Of a stretch of 64,000 bases of DNA, positions 50,611 to 59,512 are shown piece after piece (position 1 is the first letter of the stretch; each line of letters begins with the position of its first letter). The notes below the pieces were generated by a model. The model did not search any database and was not told the DNA's origin. It saw only the letters and a list, made by a program, of their open reading frames with translations. The translations under genes were made by a program, and so were the position numbers. The stretch is from Lysinibacillus piscis (GTDB lineage: Bacteria; Bacillota; Bacilli; Bacillales_A; Planococcaceae), in assembly GCF_026012395.1 (NCBI RefSeq), contig NZ_BRZA01000003.1, forward strand, positions 62,001 to 126,000. Direction: 5' to 3'.

Positions 50611-52209
50611 TTACACATTTTGATTAGATATTTCTTTATTTATTTGACTTGCTTGCTTTTTACTGGCCTTATTCGCAATTAAAGTAATAATAAAGGCACA
50701 TAGTAGACTACCTAACATGGCAATAATTAACCCTGTCATATTATTTGATAACAGAGGGCTCATAAAAGCAGGAACATAGGCTGTTCCACGAATATTAAAA
50801 TATCCAACAAGCGCGCCTCCAAAAGCAGCTGAAAATAAAGAACCTAGAAAAACTAACTTGTTGGAAAACATAAATGGATAGGCGGATTCAACAAATGTGC
50901 CAAATCCAATATTTATTAGGAATCCTGGTGTCGCTACCGCCGCTTCTCCTTTATCTCTAGGTGCAATAATATTAGCTAAGTTAATGCCTGCAGCCACCAT
51001 TACCAAACCAACCATATCAATTGACCCCAAAAAGCTATTACCTGTCTTTTCCATTTCTAACAATACAATAGGTAGGATTGCTGCATGATAAACACCACCT
51101 AAAATTGCAGGCCAAATCAAAATACCTGCCAGTGTACCTGCAAGCAAAGGATTAAATTCCACAGCACTATTAATTGCAAATTTTATAAAGTTCCCTGCTT
51201 GAAGAGCGAATGGCGCAACTAGATAATAAACAATTAATCCTGAAATTAATCCACCAAAGCCACCTGCAATGATATTCGCTGTAGTCATCGGGAAACGCCA
51301 TTGAACAGATTTTGCAAATAGGAATCTAACTAATAAACCTGCTCCAATCCCTCCAATGATTCCACCAATAATCCCACCTTCGATGGATAAGGTTCCTGCA
51401 ATGACTCCTGCTACAATCGATATTTCATCCAGATCAGAAACTTGTTTAGCAGCGATAGCAGCTAATATAACAGGAAGCGCTTTCAACATGATTTCAAAAA
51501 TATTATTGAAATCCTCTAATGCTGGTATTTGACTAGCTGCCAGTATAATCGCCATTGCAATAAAGCCAGGCATTGAAGCCTGCATAATTCCTTTTAAATT
51601 AATTGCCTTAAAAGGATTTCCCTTTGGATTGGCCGTGCTGTCACCAGCAGTGCTATTAAAAGAAGGTTGAAATTTATGACCCCAATATTTACTAAGTGAC
51701 GTGATGAAAGATACAGCTCTTGTGCGATTCGTAGTTCCTGTCGTCCCTGATGTAGCAATTACATTTCCACCCTTTGAACTAATCATGGCCATTGATGTAC
51801 CACCCGTTCCAACGATAGGAATCTTTTTCTCAATTGCTGCTAAGATAGCTTCTTTATTGGCGCCGACAGGATCAATACTCATAGTAATAAGACCATCTAT
51901 TTCATCATTTCTGATTTTCTCTGCGATTCTTTTATCAGTCACAGCTACTTCATCATTTGTATCTTTTAGCAAACCATTATAAGTCTTAACTGGACACCTT
52001 TTTGACTCATCCCACAAAAAAATACCTGCTTTCGTAGAGTCCTTTGCTTTATCCATAGAAACTTCTGCAGCAATAAATTGAATTGCCGATACATTAAACC
52101 CCGCACTATCCATTTGATTTAAAATTTCCCCAAGTAATTTTTCTGGCTCTTTCCCTCCTAAATTATATAAATTCCCTCCACTACTACCGAGAATAGCAAT
52201 GTTTTTCAC
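50611..52209 (-). CDS. EIIC-like membrane transporter with N-terminal alpha/beta domain
   Basis: A 532-residue fusion. Residues 1 to about 180 form a soluble domain opening MKNIAILGSSGGNLYNLGGK, with IDGLITMSIDPVGANKEAIL and VIATSGTTGTTNRTRAVSFI; I do not recognize it and it has no EIIB-type cysteine motif. The rest has about nine membrane segments with EIIC (fructose-like) features such as NIGFGTFVESAYPFMFSNK and ILGGVYHAAILPIVLLEME. No EIIA or EIIB gene is in the window, so transport may not be PTS-coupled. The start is GTG with AGGGAGGGATGTTGG. A 28-bp palindrome lies 24 bases upstream. Confidence 0.65.
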   Translation of the reverse strand: MKNIAILGSSGGNLYNLGGKEPEKLLGEILNQMDSAGFNVSAIQFIAAEVSMDKAKDSTKAGIFLWDESKRCPVKTYNGLLKDTNDEVAVTDKRIAEKIRNDEIDGLITMSIDPVGANKEAILAAIEKKIPIVGTGGTSMAMISSKGGNVIATSGTTGTTNRTRAVSFITSLSKYWGHKFQPSFNSTAGDSTANPKGNPFKAINLKGIMQASMPGFIAMAIILAASQIPALEDFNNIFEIMLKALPVILAAIAAKQVSDLDEISIVAGVIAGTLSIEGGIIGGIIGGIGAGLLVRFLFAKSVQWRFPMTTANIIAGGFGGLISGLIVYYLVAPFALQAGNFIKFAINSAVEFNPLLAGTLAGILIWPAILGGVYHAAILPIVLLEMEKTGNSFLGSIDMVGLVMVAAGINLANIIAPRDKGEAAVATPGFLINIGFGTFVESAYPFMFSNKLVFLGSLFSAAFGGALVGYFNIRGTAYVPAFMSPLLSNNMTGLIIAMLGSLLCAFIITLIANKASKKQASQINKEISNQNV

Positions 52210-52233
52210 CCAACATCCCTCCCTTTGTGTACA

Positions 52234-52261
52234 TACAAAGTTTGTACGTACAAACTTTGTA
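52234..52261 (-). promoter_or_regulatory. Perfect 28-bp palindromic operator
   Basis: Half-site TACAAAGTTTGTAC followed by its exact reverse complement GTACAAACTTTGTA. Nested GTTTGTAC/GTACAAAC half-sites could bind two GntR dimers. It sits between the EIIC-like gene and its regulator gene, at the expected promoter position. Confidence 0.75.
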
Positions 52262-52353
52262 CACTCATAATACTAATTATTTAATTTTCTGTCAATACAA
52301 AAAATAAAGCGATTTCATTTTTAGTCTTTAAATTTAGTCATAAAAAAATACAC

Positions 52354-52387
52354 CTTCAATTGTTAGATGGTATACCTAACAATTGGA
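52354..52387 (-). terminator. Terminator of the GntR regulator gene
   Basis: Stem CTCCAATTGTTAG / CTAACAATTGAAG on the minus strand, then GTGTATTTTTTTATG. Confidence 0.85.
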
Positions 52388-52464
52388 GATGTAGTTCAAC
52401 CTTCTTCTTTTATTTTACAGAGCGTGGAGAAAGTGCTTAGAAGGAGCAATTTGCAATGATGTAA

Positions 52465-53214
52465 CTAATTTTCCTCATTTTTACGGGGCATACTAATAGT
52501 AAATAAATATTTATCATATGGATACCGAGCAAGTGTTAAAAAAGCGGGTCGCTGATTTTGTAAGAATGTTAGACATTTCATATACAAAAGAGGACTACCA
52601 GATGGAATTTGTAATAAAGCAGCTTGCTCTTCATCAGCCATAGTTGCTTGTAGAGAAATGTCTCCATGTTTAATTTGTAGTTTATATTCATTTTCCAATA
52701 TAGTGTATAAAGACAATCTATCGAGATCTTTTGTATGTAAATCTGGACATAAATTGACATCTATATAGACTCTTTCAATCGACATAGGCTGACCATCGGC
52801 TAACCGCAGACGAACAATCTTATGAACTCTTCCAGTATCCTTGAGCATCAATTTATTTGCAATAGCATCACTAGGTCTATAATTTGTTTTAATGTCTATA
52901 ATTTTTGAAGAAGGTTCTTTTCCTAACTCCCTCATTTGCTCGGAAAAGCTGTATAAATAAGACAGACGATAATTTGATTTTGAATACTGCACAAAAGTTC
53001 CTCTTCCAGGTTGTCTATATAGAAAGCCTTCATTAATCAACATTTGCATTGCCTGCCTTAATGTTTGCCTGCTTATTCCTAAATCTACACTAAGAACAGG
53101 CTCTGGCGGGATTTGCTTACCAGGTTCCCAATCTCCATTCAAAATTTTTTCCTTCATCCAAGAATATGCTTGTTTATATAAAGGGATGTTACTCTGTCTT
53201 TTAAATATCTCCAT
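52465..53214 (-). CDS. GntR-family regulator, HutC/UTRA type
   Basis: A 249-residue regulator. The N-terminal winged helix has IPLYKQAYSWMKEKILNGDW, PEPVLSVDLGISRQTLRQAMQML and GRGTFVQYSK (about residues 8-80). The C-terminal UTRA effector domain has RLRLADGQPMSIERVYI and LLYMKCLTFLQNQRPAFLTLARYPYDKYLF. UTRA domains bind sugar phosphates or amino-acid derivatives. The ATG at 53214 has AAAGGAGAGAGTCACC before it; the frame opens at 53265. It should bind the palindrome at 52234-52261 and repress the EIIC-like/TIM-barrel/HAD genes. Confidence 0.85.
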   Translation of the reverse strand: MEIFKRQSNIPLYKQAYSWMKEKILNGDWEPGKQIPPEPVLSVDLGISRQTLRQAMQMLINEGFLYRQPGRGTFVQYSKSNYRLSYLYSFSEQMRELGKEPSSKIIDIKTNYRPSDAIANKLMLKDTGRVHKIVRLRLADGQPMSIERVYIDVNLCPDLHTKDLDRLSLYTILENEYKLQIKHGDISLQATMADEEQAALLQIPSGSPLLYMKCLTFLQNQRPAFLTLARYPYDKYLFTISMPRKNEEN

Positions 53215-53477
53215 GGTGACTCTCTCCTTTCTTAATAATATGACACAAAGTGGATACAGTGGCAATTAATCTAAACCTTTTCATTATAGCATGGATTATT
53301 TATTGTGATCTTAAATAGATTACGGCAACAGTAAGCTATGAAAGTAGATTGTCCTTAGAATTAAGAAAAACACGTACATCAAACCAATAATTTTATCTTT
53401 TATAGACTTTATGTTATTTGGTTAGTTGTACCTCATATTGCAAAAGAAAAGTGTTATACTGATTATAGAAAGTAGGT

Positions 53478-53921
53478 ATGATGATGCGACTAACATTATA
53501 TACAGACTATTCTTTGCGCACACTCATTTATTTAGGTGCAAAGGAAAATGACCAGCTATCAACCATTCAAGAAATTTCGGATGCTTATAATATATCGAAA
53601 AACCATCTAATGAAGGTCACACACCAACTTGGCTTACTTGGCTATATCGAAACAATTCGTGGGCGTGGTGGCGGTATTCGTTTAGCTATCGATCCTAAAA
53701 CCATCAGTATTGGTCAAATTGTACGACAAACAGAGGAAGACTTTCATCTTGTAGAGTGCTTTGATAAAGAGAACAATCTTTGCAAAATAGCACCAGAATG
53801 TCAGTTAAAAGGCGTTCTCTCTGAGGCATTACAGGCTTATTTAGCTGTGTTAGACCGTTATACATTGGACGATTTTTTACATTCAAAAGAAAAACTAATG
53901 GCTCTGTTGCATGGTGTCTAA
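53478..53921 (+). CDS. nsrR: Rrf2-family NO sensor NsrR
   Basis: A 147-residue Rrf2 regulator. The winged helix includes STIQEISDAYNISKNHLMKV and YIETIRGRGGGIRLA. The iron-sulfur ligands are CFDKENNLCKIAPEC near residues 94-108 (C-x7-C-x5-C), as in NsrR. It represses hmp and other nitrosative-stress genes until NO destroys the cluster. Two NsrR-type boxes lie upstream of hmp at 48403 and 48442. The reading frame has three ATGs in a row (53478, 53481, 53484); the ribosome site GAAAGTAGGT is modest and does not choose between them. Confidence 0.87.
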   Translation: MMMRLTLYTDYSLRTLIYLGAKENDQLSTIQEISDAYNISKNHLMKVTHQLGLLGYIETIRGRGGGIRLAIDPKTISIGQIVRQTEEDFHLVECFDKENNLCKIAPECQLKGVLSEALQAYLAVLDRYTLDDFLHSKEKLMALLHGV

Positions 53922-53928
53922 ATGATAA

Positions 53929-53973
53929 AAAGTCGGTTTCACGCCAAAATGTTGATGTGTAACCGACTTTTTA
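53929..53973. terminator. Bidirectional terminator after nsrR
   Basis: Stem AAAAGTCGGTT / AACCGACTTTT with a long loop and a T run. It lies between two convergent genes. Confidence 0.8.
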
Positions 53974-53974
53974 A

Positions 53975-54955
53975 TTACAATTTTTTCGAAAAATATAACA
54001 TATCATAAGCCCGAATCCCATGTTCATAAATCGGCTCTGCATAGCTACTGAAAAAATCCTTTTCAATTCGTTCCATTCGGAATCCTGCCTTTTGATAAAA
54101 AGCAATATTATCGATACTGGAATTTGCTGTGCCGACTTGCAATATTCGATAACCTTGCGATTGGCACAAATTTGTTAGTATATTGATAACGACCTTACCA
54201 ATTCCTTTGCCTTGATATTTTGGCAAAATCGCTATATTTTTTAATTCCACAACTTCGTCAGACAATGCCAACAGCAATGCCACACCTGCTATTTGTTCAC
54301 CACATTTTATGGCATATAGCTCCCCGCTATGCATATACTGACGCACTATTTCTTCATCCTCATCAGCTAATAGTAAATAAGATAAATAGTCTTCTCTCGA
54401 TCCTTTGACCAGTTCAACCGTTGTACGATATTGTACAAAATCCACTCTCTCGAAAACATTTAATACACAGGGCTGTCTCTCTTTCGTTTCTAGCCAAGCA
54501 TGCTCCTCAGGAAAATCAGCTTCAACCATTAGCTGAATAAAGGGTAGCTTCTCCTGCGCTTTTTGCGAGCGAATATTTACCGTTCGAGCGCCTGCAAAAA
54601 CACGCTCAAGCCCTAATTCAAAAAACGCGATATCTAAAATAGCTATTTTCGCTTCAAGATTGTAGCCTTTTCCCCAAAATTCATAACCGAGCCATGAGCC
54701 AATATGACAGCTCTTTTTTTGCTGGTCAATAAACATTAAGGCTGTCACGCCAATTAGCTGCCCCTCTTCATCCAAAACAACCCGTGGCACGGTCTTCCCA
54801 GCTTCTTCGTCCACACACTCACGTTTAATAAAATTCATTGTATCTTCCACTTTGCCTACGGGTAATCCCAATGCCTCCCGTACCTGTGGCATGGATGTCA
54901 ATGCATGCATAGCTTCTGCATATTTCAAATCATGTTTGACTAAAGTAACTGCCAT
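53975..54955 (-). CDS. Tandem-domain GNAT acetyltransferase
   Basis: A 326-residue protein with two GNAT domains. Domain 1 (about 1-165) is RimJ/RimL-like: ALGLPVGKVEDTMNFI, HIGSWLGYEFWGKGYNLEAKIAILDIAF and RVFAGARTVNIRSQK. Domain 2 (about 185-326) has the classical acetyl-CoA loop LPKYQGKGIGKVVINIL and NIAFYQKAGFRMERIEKDFF. The FFSSYAEPIYEHGIRAYDM ending matches a common small GNAT family of Firmicutes, so this looks like a fusion of two ordinary acetyltransferases. Domain 1 has lost a clear Q/RxxGxG loop (WGKGYN). Substrates unknown. Confidence 0.78.
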   Translation of the reverse strand: MAVTLVKHDLKYAEAMHALTSMPQVREALGLPVGKVEDTMNFIKRECVDEEAGKTVPRVVLDEEGQLIGVTALMFIDQQKKSCHIGSWLGYEFWGKGYNLEAKIAILDIAFFELGLERVFAGARTVNIRSQKAQEKLPFIQLMVEADFPEEHAWLETKERQPCVLNVFERVDFVQYRTTVELVKGSREDYLSYLLLADEDEEIVRQYMHSGELYAIKCGEQIAGVALLLALSDEVVELKNIAILPKYQGKGIGKVVINILTNLCQSQGYRILQVGTANSSIDNIAFYQKAGFRMERIEKDFFSSYAEPIYEHGIRAYDMLYFSKKL

Positions 54956-55000
54956 TTCTCTTCCCCTTTGCCTGTCTTTACTTAGATCATCTAGACCAAA

Positions 55001-55495
55001 TTATTTGATTTTAGATGAAACAATCAAACATTTAATCACTGGAATAGCTGTGCCGATGATGACAATTGGCAGGAACCACCATCCAAGAGAATCCGTTTTC
55101 TCCATAGCAATACGAATTGTTTGAACAGAAATTCCAGCAAATAAAATAAGACAAAAATTTTTCACTTCATTTAATAATTTTCGGCTATTTAAATAAAATC
55201 GCTCTACATTTTTTTCATTTAATCGTTCTGGATAATTATGAATATGTGGCATTTTTTCAAATAACGCCATCATTACCCATAAAATAAGCCCAATCGCAGG
55301 TAAAATTAATAACTGCCATTTAGAACCCCAACGATCCACTTCTCCTGCACCATCAAAGTGCATCGGAATATTTGTAGGTAAATCCTCCCACATATAAATC
55401 ATATATAAAATAGATAGGATAAATAATCCGCCACCAATATAGTTACCTATTTTTTCAGCCTTTGTTTGTGGTAGCTTTAAAACTGGTCTATACAT
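55001..55495 (-). CDS. DUF1648 membrane protein
   Basis: A 164-residue protein with four hydrophobic segments. The DUF1648 signature appears as LPTNIPMHFDGAGEVDRWGSK (about residues 43-63), between helix 1 and helix 2. Such proteins are often linked to peptide or toxin sensing and to SdpI-like immunity, but no partner is present here. The start at 55495 follows GAAAAGGAATGATAAT; the longer TTG start at 55513 would read through this site. Function unknown. Confidence 0.72.
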   Translation of the reverse strand: MYRPVLKLPQTKAEKIGNYIGGGLFILSILYMIYMWEDLPTNIPMHFDGAGEVDRWGSKWQLLILPAIGLILWVMMALFEKMPHIHNYPERLNEKNVERFYLNSRKLLNEVKNFCLILFAGISVQTIRIAMEKTDSLGWWFLPIVIIGTAIPVIKCLIVSSKIK

Positions 55496-55684
55496 ATTAT
55501 CATTCCTTTTCAAATTTCACTGTATAAATAACATATAATAACATTTTCCTATTTTTTCAGCTACTATGTAAAGTAAAATTACTCATAATACTTTGTAAAT
55601 TTCATATAATCTGATATAAATAATTATAGGGTATTTATGCTTGGAACATTTTCAACAAATCACCTAAGAAGGGGTTTTGCAACA

Positions 55685-57385
55685 ATGCGCTTCACTATTT
55701 ATAAAAAATTACTACTTGGATTTTTAGTTGTTATTTTAGTATTAGTTAGTATGGTAGGGTTAAATATTCGACAACTAAGTGCTGTCAATGCAACTTATCG
55801 AACACTACTTGAGGAACAAACGAATAATTCAATTGCCATTCAGGAATTACGTGTCATTGCAAAACAAGAGCTTGTGTCCTTAAGAGGGTACTTGTTACTT
55901 GGGAATGACCAAAACTTTAAAAGCAATAAAGATTCTCGGGAAGAATTCATTCAGAAGGTAGAATCTTTACAAACATCCTTGACTTCACAAAAGGCACTGG
56001 AAGCACTAGAAGCTGTTAGTAAAAGTGAGCAGGAAGTCCAACAATTTGCTGATCGCATGTTTGATTTAAAAGCAAATGGAGAAATGGAAAAATACGAGAA
56101 AATAGATAGTACACAAGGACGCATCATTATTAAGAAATTCGATGAGCGTGTGAAAAATTTAATCGATTATCAGCAAGAATATTTAGATAAAAAAATTGCA
56201 GATACGACAAAGCAAATCCAAGTGATTAAAACGCAAATGATTGGATTAGGTATACTAGCAATCGTTGTCAGTATGATTATTGCTTTTGTTATGGGCACGA
56301 TTATTTCCCGTCCTATCAAAGGCATGTCCAAAGCAGCTATCAAAATGGCTGAAGGTGATTTAACTGCACAGCAAATTCGCATTAAAAATCGCGATGAGGT
56401 TGGGGAATTAGGAAATGCCTTCAACCAAATGACGCATAATTTAAGAGAACTTCTAACGAGTGTACGCTCCAATACATTTCAAGTAAGCGCCTCTGCTGCT
56501 GAGCTAACGGCTAGTGCTGACCAAACTATCCATGCAACGGAGCATATCACTTCGTCTTTACAAGAGGTCGCAAGTGGCTCTGAAGCGCAAGTACAACAAG
56601 CAGCAGATAGTGCAACAGCAATGAAAAATATGACTCAGGGCATCCAGCATTTAGCTTCTACAACTGCGGCTGTTGCTGAGCTGGCTGATGCAACAAGCAA
56701 AGAAGCAAATATTGGAAACGAATCTCTACAGCATGTTATTACACAAATGAACACGATTCATACAGCTGTTTTAGAGTCAGCCAATGTCATCAAAAATTTA
56801 GGTAGTCACTCTGCGGAAATTGGAAATATTATCACGATTATTACAGATATCGCAGAGCAAACCAATTTACTTGCCTTAAATGCAGCAATCGAGGCTGCAC
56901 GAGCAGGAGATCATGGGCGTGGCTTTGCAGTTGTTGCGGAAGAAGTAAAGAAACTAGCCGAGCAATCGAAAAACTCCGCTGGGCAAATTGCTACCCTTAT
57001 TTCTGAAATTCAACATAGCACTACACATGCCGTCACAGTAATTAATACAGGAACAAAAGAAGTACAAGTTGGTATGCAGGTTGTTAAAACTGCGGAAGAA
57101 GGCTTCTTTAAAATTGTTGAGCTTATCCAACAAGTCTCACAGCAAATTCAAGAGACAACGACTGTCTCTGAAGAAATGTCGGCAAGTGCTGAACAAATTT
57201 ATGCTTCCTTCGATGAAATTAAAGCGATTGCCCAAAATTCGTCTTCTAATTTGCAAAATGTCGCCTCTGCTGCAGAAGAACAATTGGCAACAATCGAAGA
57301 GGTTGCGGCATCTGCTACAGCTCTATCCCATATGGCTGAAGATTTACAACATCAAATGTCTCGCTTTCAAGTAGAAGAACTTTAA
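55685..57385 (+). CDS. Methyl-accepting chemotaxis protein
   Basis: A 566-residue receptor. A first membrane helix ([18 protein letters not shown]), a four-helix-bundle sensor of about 150 residues (4HB_MCP type), a second helix ([22 protein letters not shown], about 190-212), HAMP ([20 protein letters not shown]) and a long signalling coiled coil follow in order. The conserved hairpin tip is [20 protein letters not shown] plus [11 protein letters not shown] (about 395-425). The ATG at 55685 follows AAGAAGGGGTTTTGCAACA; the frame opens at 55637. Transcribed alone. The ligand is unknown. Confidence 0.9.
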   Translation: MRFTIYKKLLLGFLVVILVLVSMVGLNIRQLSAVNATYRTLLEEQTNNSIAIQELRVIAKQELVSLRGYLLLGNDQNFKSNKDSREEFIQKVESLQTSLTSQKALEALEAVSKSEQEVQQFADRMFDLKANGEMEKYEKIDSTQGRIIIKKFDERVKNLIDYQQEYLDKKIADTTKQIQVIKTQMIGLGILAIVVSMIIAFVMGTIISRPIKGMSKAAIKMAEGDLTAQQIRIKNRDEVGELGNAFNQMTHNLRELLTSVRSNTFQVSASAAELTASADQTIHATEHITSSLQEVASGSEAQVQQAADSATAMKNMTQGIQHLASTTAAVAELADATSKEANIGNESLQHVITQMNTIHTAVLESANVIKNLGSHSAEIGNIITIITDIAEQTNLLALNAAIEAARAGDHGRGFAVVAEEVKKLAEQSKNSAGQIATLISEIQHSTTHAVTVINTGTKEVQVGMQVVKTAEEGFFKIVELIQQVSQQIQETTTVSEEMSASAEQIYASFDEIKAIAQNSSSNLQNVASAAEEQLATIEEVAASATALSHMAEDLQHQMSRFQVEEL

Positions 57386-57392
57386 AGCATCC

Positions 57393-57429
57393 AAACCCAC
57401 TATTTCTTTGCATAGAAGCTAGTGGGTTT
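57393..57429 (+). terminator. Terminator of the chemotaxis receptor gene
   Basis: Stem AAACCCACTA / TAGTGGGTTT with a 17-base loop, then TTTTACTG. Confidence 0.8.
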
Positions 57430-57473
57430 TTTACTGTACACTTACCTGAAAAGAATAAATTTTTAGAATATTG

Positions 57474-57502
57474 TTGACAAATTGATAATATCGCAGTATT
57501 AT
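57474..57502 (+). promoter_or_regulatory. Sigma-A promoter of the leuA T-box transcript
   Basis: TTGACA (57474-57479), a 17-base spacer and TATTAT (57497-57502). Transcription would start near 57509, at the beginning of the T-box leader. Confidence 0.75.
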
Positions 57503-57539
57503 TGCTTTCAATAACACATTTCAAGCCTAGATTGGAAAT

Positions 57540-57782
57540 AGTAGAAATGATACTGTACTTTAAGAGAGCCGATGGGTGGTGCAAATCGGTAGACAGACAT
57601 TTTGAACTCATCCATGAGCTACTCCCTGAACATATAGTAAGGGATGTCGGATTCCTCCGTTAACAGGATAGACAGTGATAGCTGTCAATAAGAGGGCTTT
57701 CTCTGTAAGGTGAAGGTCAACTAGAGTGGTACCGCGAGCATAAACTCGTCTCTATACAAGTGATAGAGATGGGTTTTTTTAT
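57540..57782 (+). promoter_or_regulatory. T-box leader with leucine (CTC) specifier
   Basis: The leader has AGAGAGCCGATGGGTGGTGC near the base of stem I, the specifier region GAACTCATCC with CTC at 57607-57609, and the T-box AGAGTGGTACCGCG at 57723-57736. The terminator stem is CGTCTCTAT / ATAGAGATGGG followed by TTTTTTT (57745-57780). Uncharged tRNA-Leu (GAG) would pair with CTC and the T-box and let transcription enter leuA. The leucine specifier agrees with the gene downstream. Confidence 0.88.
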
Positions 57783-57811
57783 TTGACTAAAACAGAAGGA
57801 GTGTTTAATAA

Positions 57812-59383
57812 ATGAGCAGAAAAATTTGGGTATTCGATACAACATTACGTGATGGTGAGCAAGTACCAGGAGCAAAATTAAACCTATATGAAAAAGTAGA
57901 AATTGCACAGCAGCTAAAAAAATTAGGTGTGGATATTATTGAGGCTGGTTTCCCTGCTTCTTCACAAGGAGATTTTGAAGCAGTCAAAGCAGTTGCACAA
58001 AAAGTTGGGAACACAAGTGATATTATGATTACAGCGCTAGCACGTGCTGTAAAAGCAGATATCGATTCCGTCTACAATGCCGTCAAATATGCGGAAAATC
58101 CAATGATCCATATGGTACTTGGAACTTCTGATATTCATGTAGAGAAAAAATTCAGTAAATCGAAAGACCAAATTCTACAAATTGGTGTGGACGCGGTCAA
58201 ATATGCGAAAACCCTTTTGCCACAAGTACAATATTCAACAGAGGATGCATCACGCTCTGACTTTGAGTATCTTTGGAAAACAATTGAAGCTGTAATGAAA
58301 GCCGGTGCAACAATGATTAATGTACCAGATACAGTTGGTTTTGCAGAGCCAGAGGAATTTGGTGCATTGATTTATAAGCTAAATGAGCGTATGAAAAACT
58401 TAGACGACCGTGTATTGCTAAGTGTTCACTGTCATAATGACCTTGGTATGGCGACAGCCAACACACTAGCTGCTATTAAAAATGGTGCAGACAAAGTAGA
58501 ATGTACAATTAATGGTATCGGCGAGCGTGCTGGAAATGCCGCATTAGAGGAAGTTGTTATGGCTCTTAAAACGCGTGGCTCTATTTACAATGCTGAAACA
58601 CGCATCAATACAAAGGAAATTATGAATACGTCACGTCTAGTATCTAGCTTTATGGGCTTAGATGTACAAGTAAATAAGGCAATTACAGGGGACAATGCTT
58701 TCGCACACTCCTCTGGTATCCACCAAGATGGTCTGTTAAAATCTCGTGATGCATATGAAATTGTTCATCCAGAAGATGTGGGTCTAGATGATATGGAGCT
58801 TGTACTAACAGCTCGCTCTGGTCGCCATGCCGTGAAAAATGCGCTTGAAAAATTAGGCTTCTCAAATCTTTCAACAGATGAATTTGAGGGTATCTTTGAA
58901 GGCTTCTTAAAGTTAGCTGATGCGAAAAAAGAAGTATACGACCACGATTTATATGTCATTGTGGAAAGCTATTATGAAAAACATGATGCCAACAATGTTA
59001 ATGCAACGAGCTTTAGCGACCAATTCTACGATTTCGATGATTTACAAGTCGTCAGCAACGCCAGCTTCCCTTCTGCAAGCGTGAAAATTCGCAAGGGTGG
59101 CGAGGTATTTAAAGCAAGTGCAGTTGGCTCAGGTCCAATTGATGCTCTATATTCTGCTATTGCTGAGGTGACACAAATTGATGTCAAACTAGTGGAATAT
59201 AATATTAACAGTGTGTCACGTGGCAAGGAAGCACTAGGAAAAGTAAAAATCACTGTAGAGCATGAAGGTGAAAAATACATCGCCAAAGCTGCAGATACTG
59301 ATATTTTAAAAGCAAGTGCACTAGCTTACATCAACGCTATTAATAGTATTGTGGTTGCACAACTTACACCTGTGAATAATTAA
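57812..59383 (+). CDS. leuA: 2-isopropylmalate synthase
   Basis: A 523-residue enzyme. The HMGL-like catalytic barrel starts [18 protein letters not shown] (metal-binding Asp and substrate Arg), with [18 protein letters not shown] (about residues 204-221) and [18 protein letters not shown]. The C-terminal LeuA allosteric dimer domain contains [14 protein letters not shown] and [14 protein letters not shown]. It condenses acetyl-CoA with 2-ketoisovalerate, the committed step to leucine, and is usually leucine-inhibited. It stands alone behind a leucine T-box, with no other leu or ilv genes. AGAAGGAGTGTTTAATAA precedes the ATG. Confidence 0.92.
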   Translation: MSRKIWVFDTTLRDGEQVPGAKLNLYEKVEIAQQLKKLGVDIIEAGFPASSQGDFEAVKAVAQKVGNTSDIMITALARAVKADIDSVYNAVKYAENPMIHMVLGTSDIHVEKKFSKSKDQILQIGVDAVKYAKTLLPQVQYSTEDASRSDFEYLWKTIEAVMKAGATMINVPDTVGFAEPEEFGALIYKLNERMKNLDDRVLLSVHCHNDLGMATANTLAAIKNGADKVECTINGIGERAGNAALEEVVMALKTRGSIYNAETRINTKEIMNTSRLVSSFMGLDVQVNKAITGDNAFAHSSGIHQDGLLKSRDAYEIVHPEDVGLDDMELVLTARSGRHAVKNALEKLGFSNLSTDEFEGIFEGFLKLADAKKEVYDHDLYVIVESYYEKHDANNVNATSFSDQFYDFDDLQVVSNASFPSASVKIRKGGEVFKASAVGSGPIDALYSAIAEVTQIDVKLVEYNINSVSRGKEALGKVKITVEHEGEKYIAKAADTDILKASALAYINAINSIVVAQLTPVNN

Positions 59384-59388
59384 AAGAC

Positions 59389-59421
59389 AAAAGCAGTATG
59401 GCGATGAGCTATACTGCTTTT
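59389..59421 (+). terminator. Terminator of leuA
   Basis: Stem AAAAGCAGTAT / ATACTGCTTTT with an 11-base loop, then TACTCC. Confidence 0.8.
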
Positions 59422-59512
59422 ACTCCTATATAGGTCTAAAGTTATAATTCGCCCGATTTCCCATGGATTTCGCCCGTAATTTTTGAAGTAGGTATTAAAA
59501 TCTTACCTTAAA

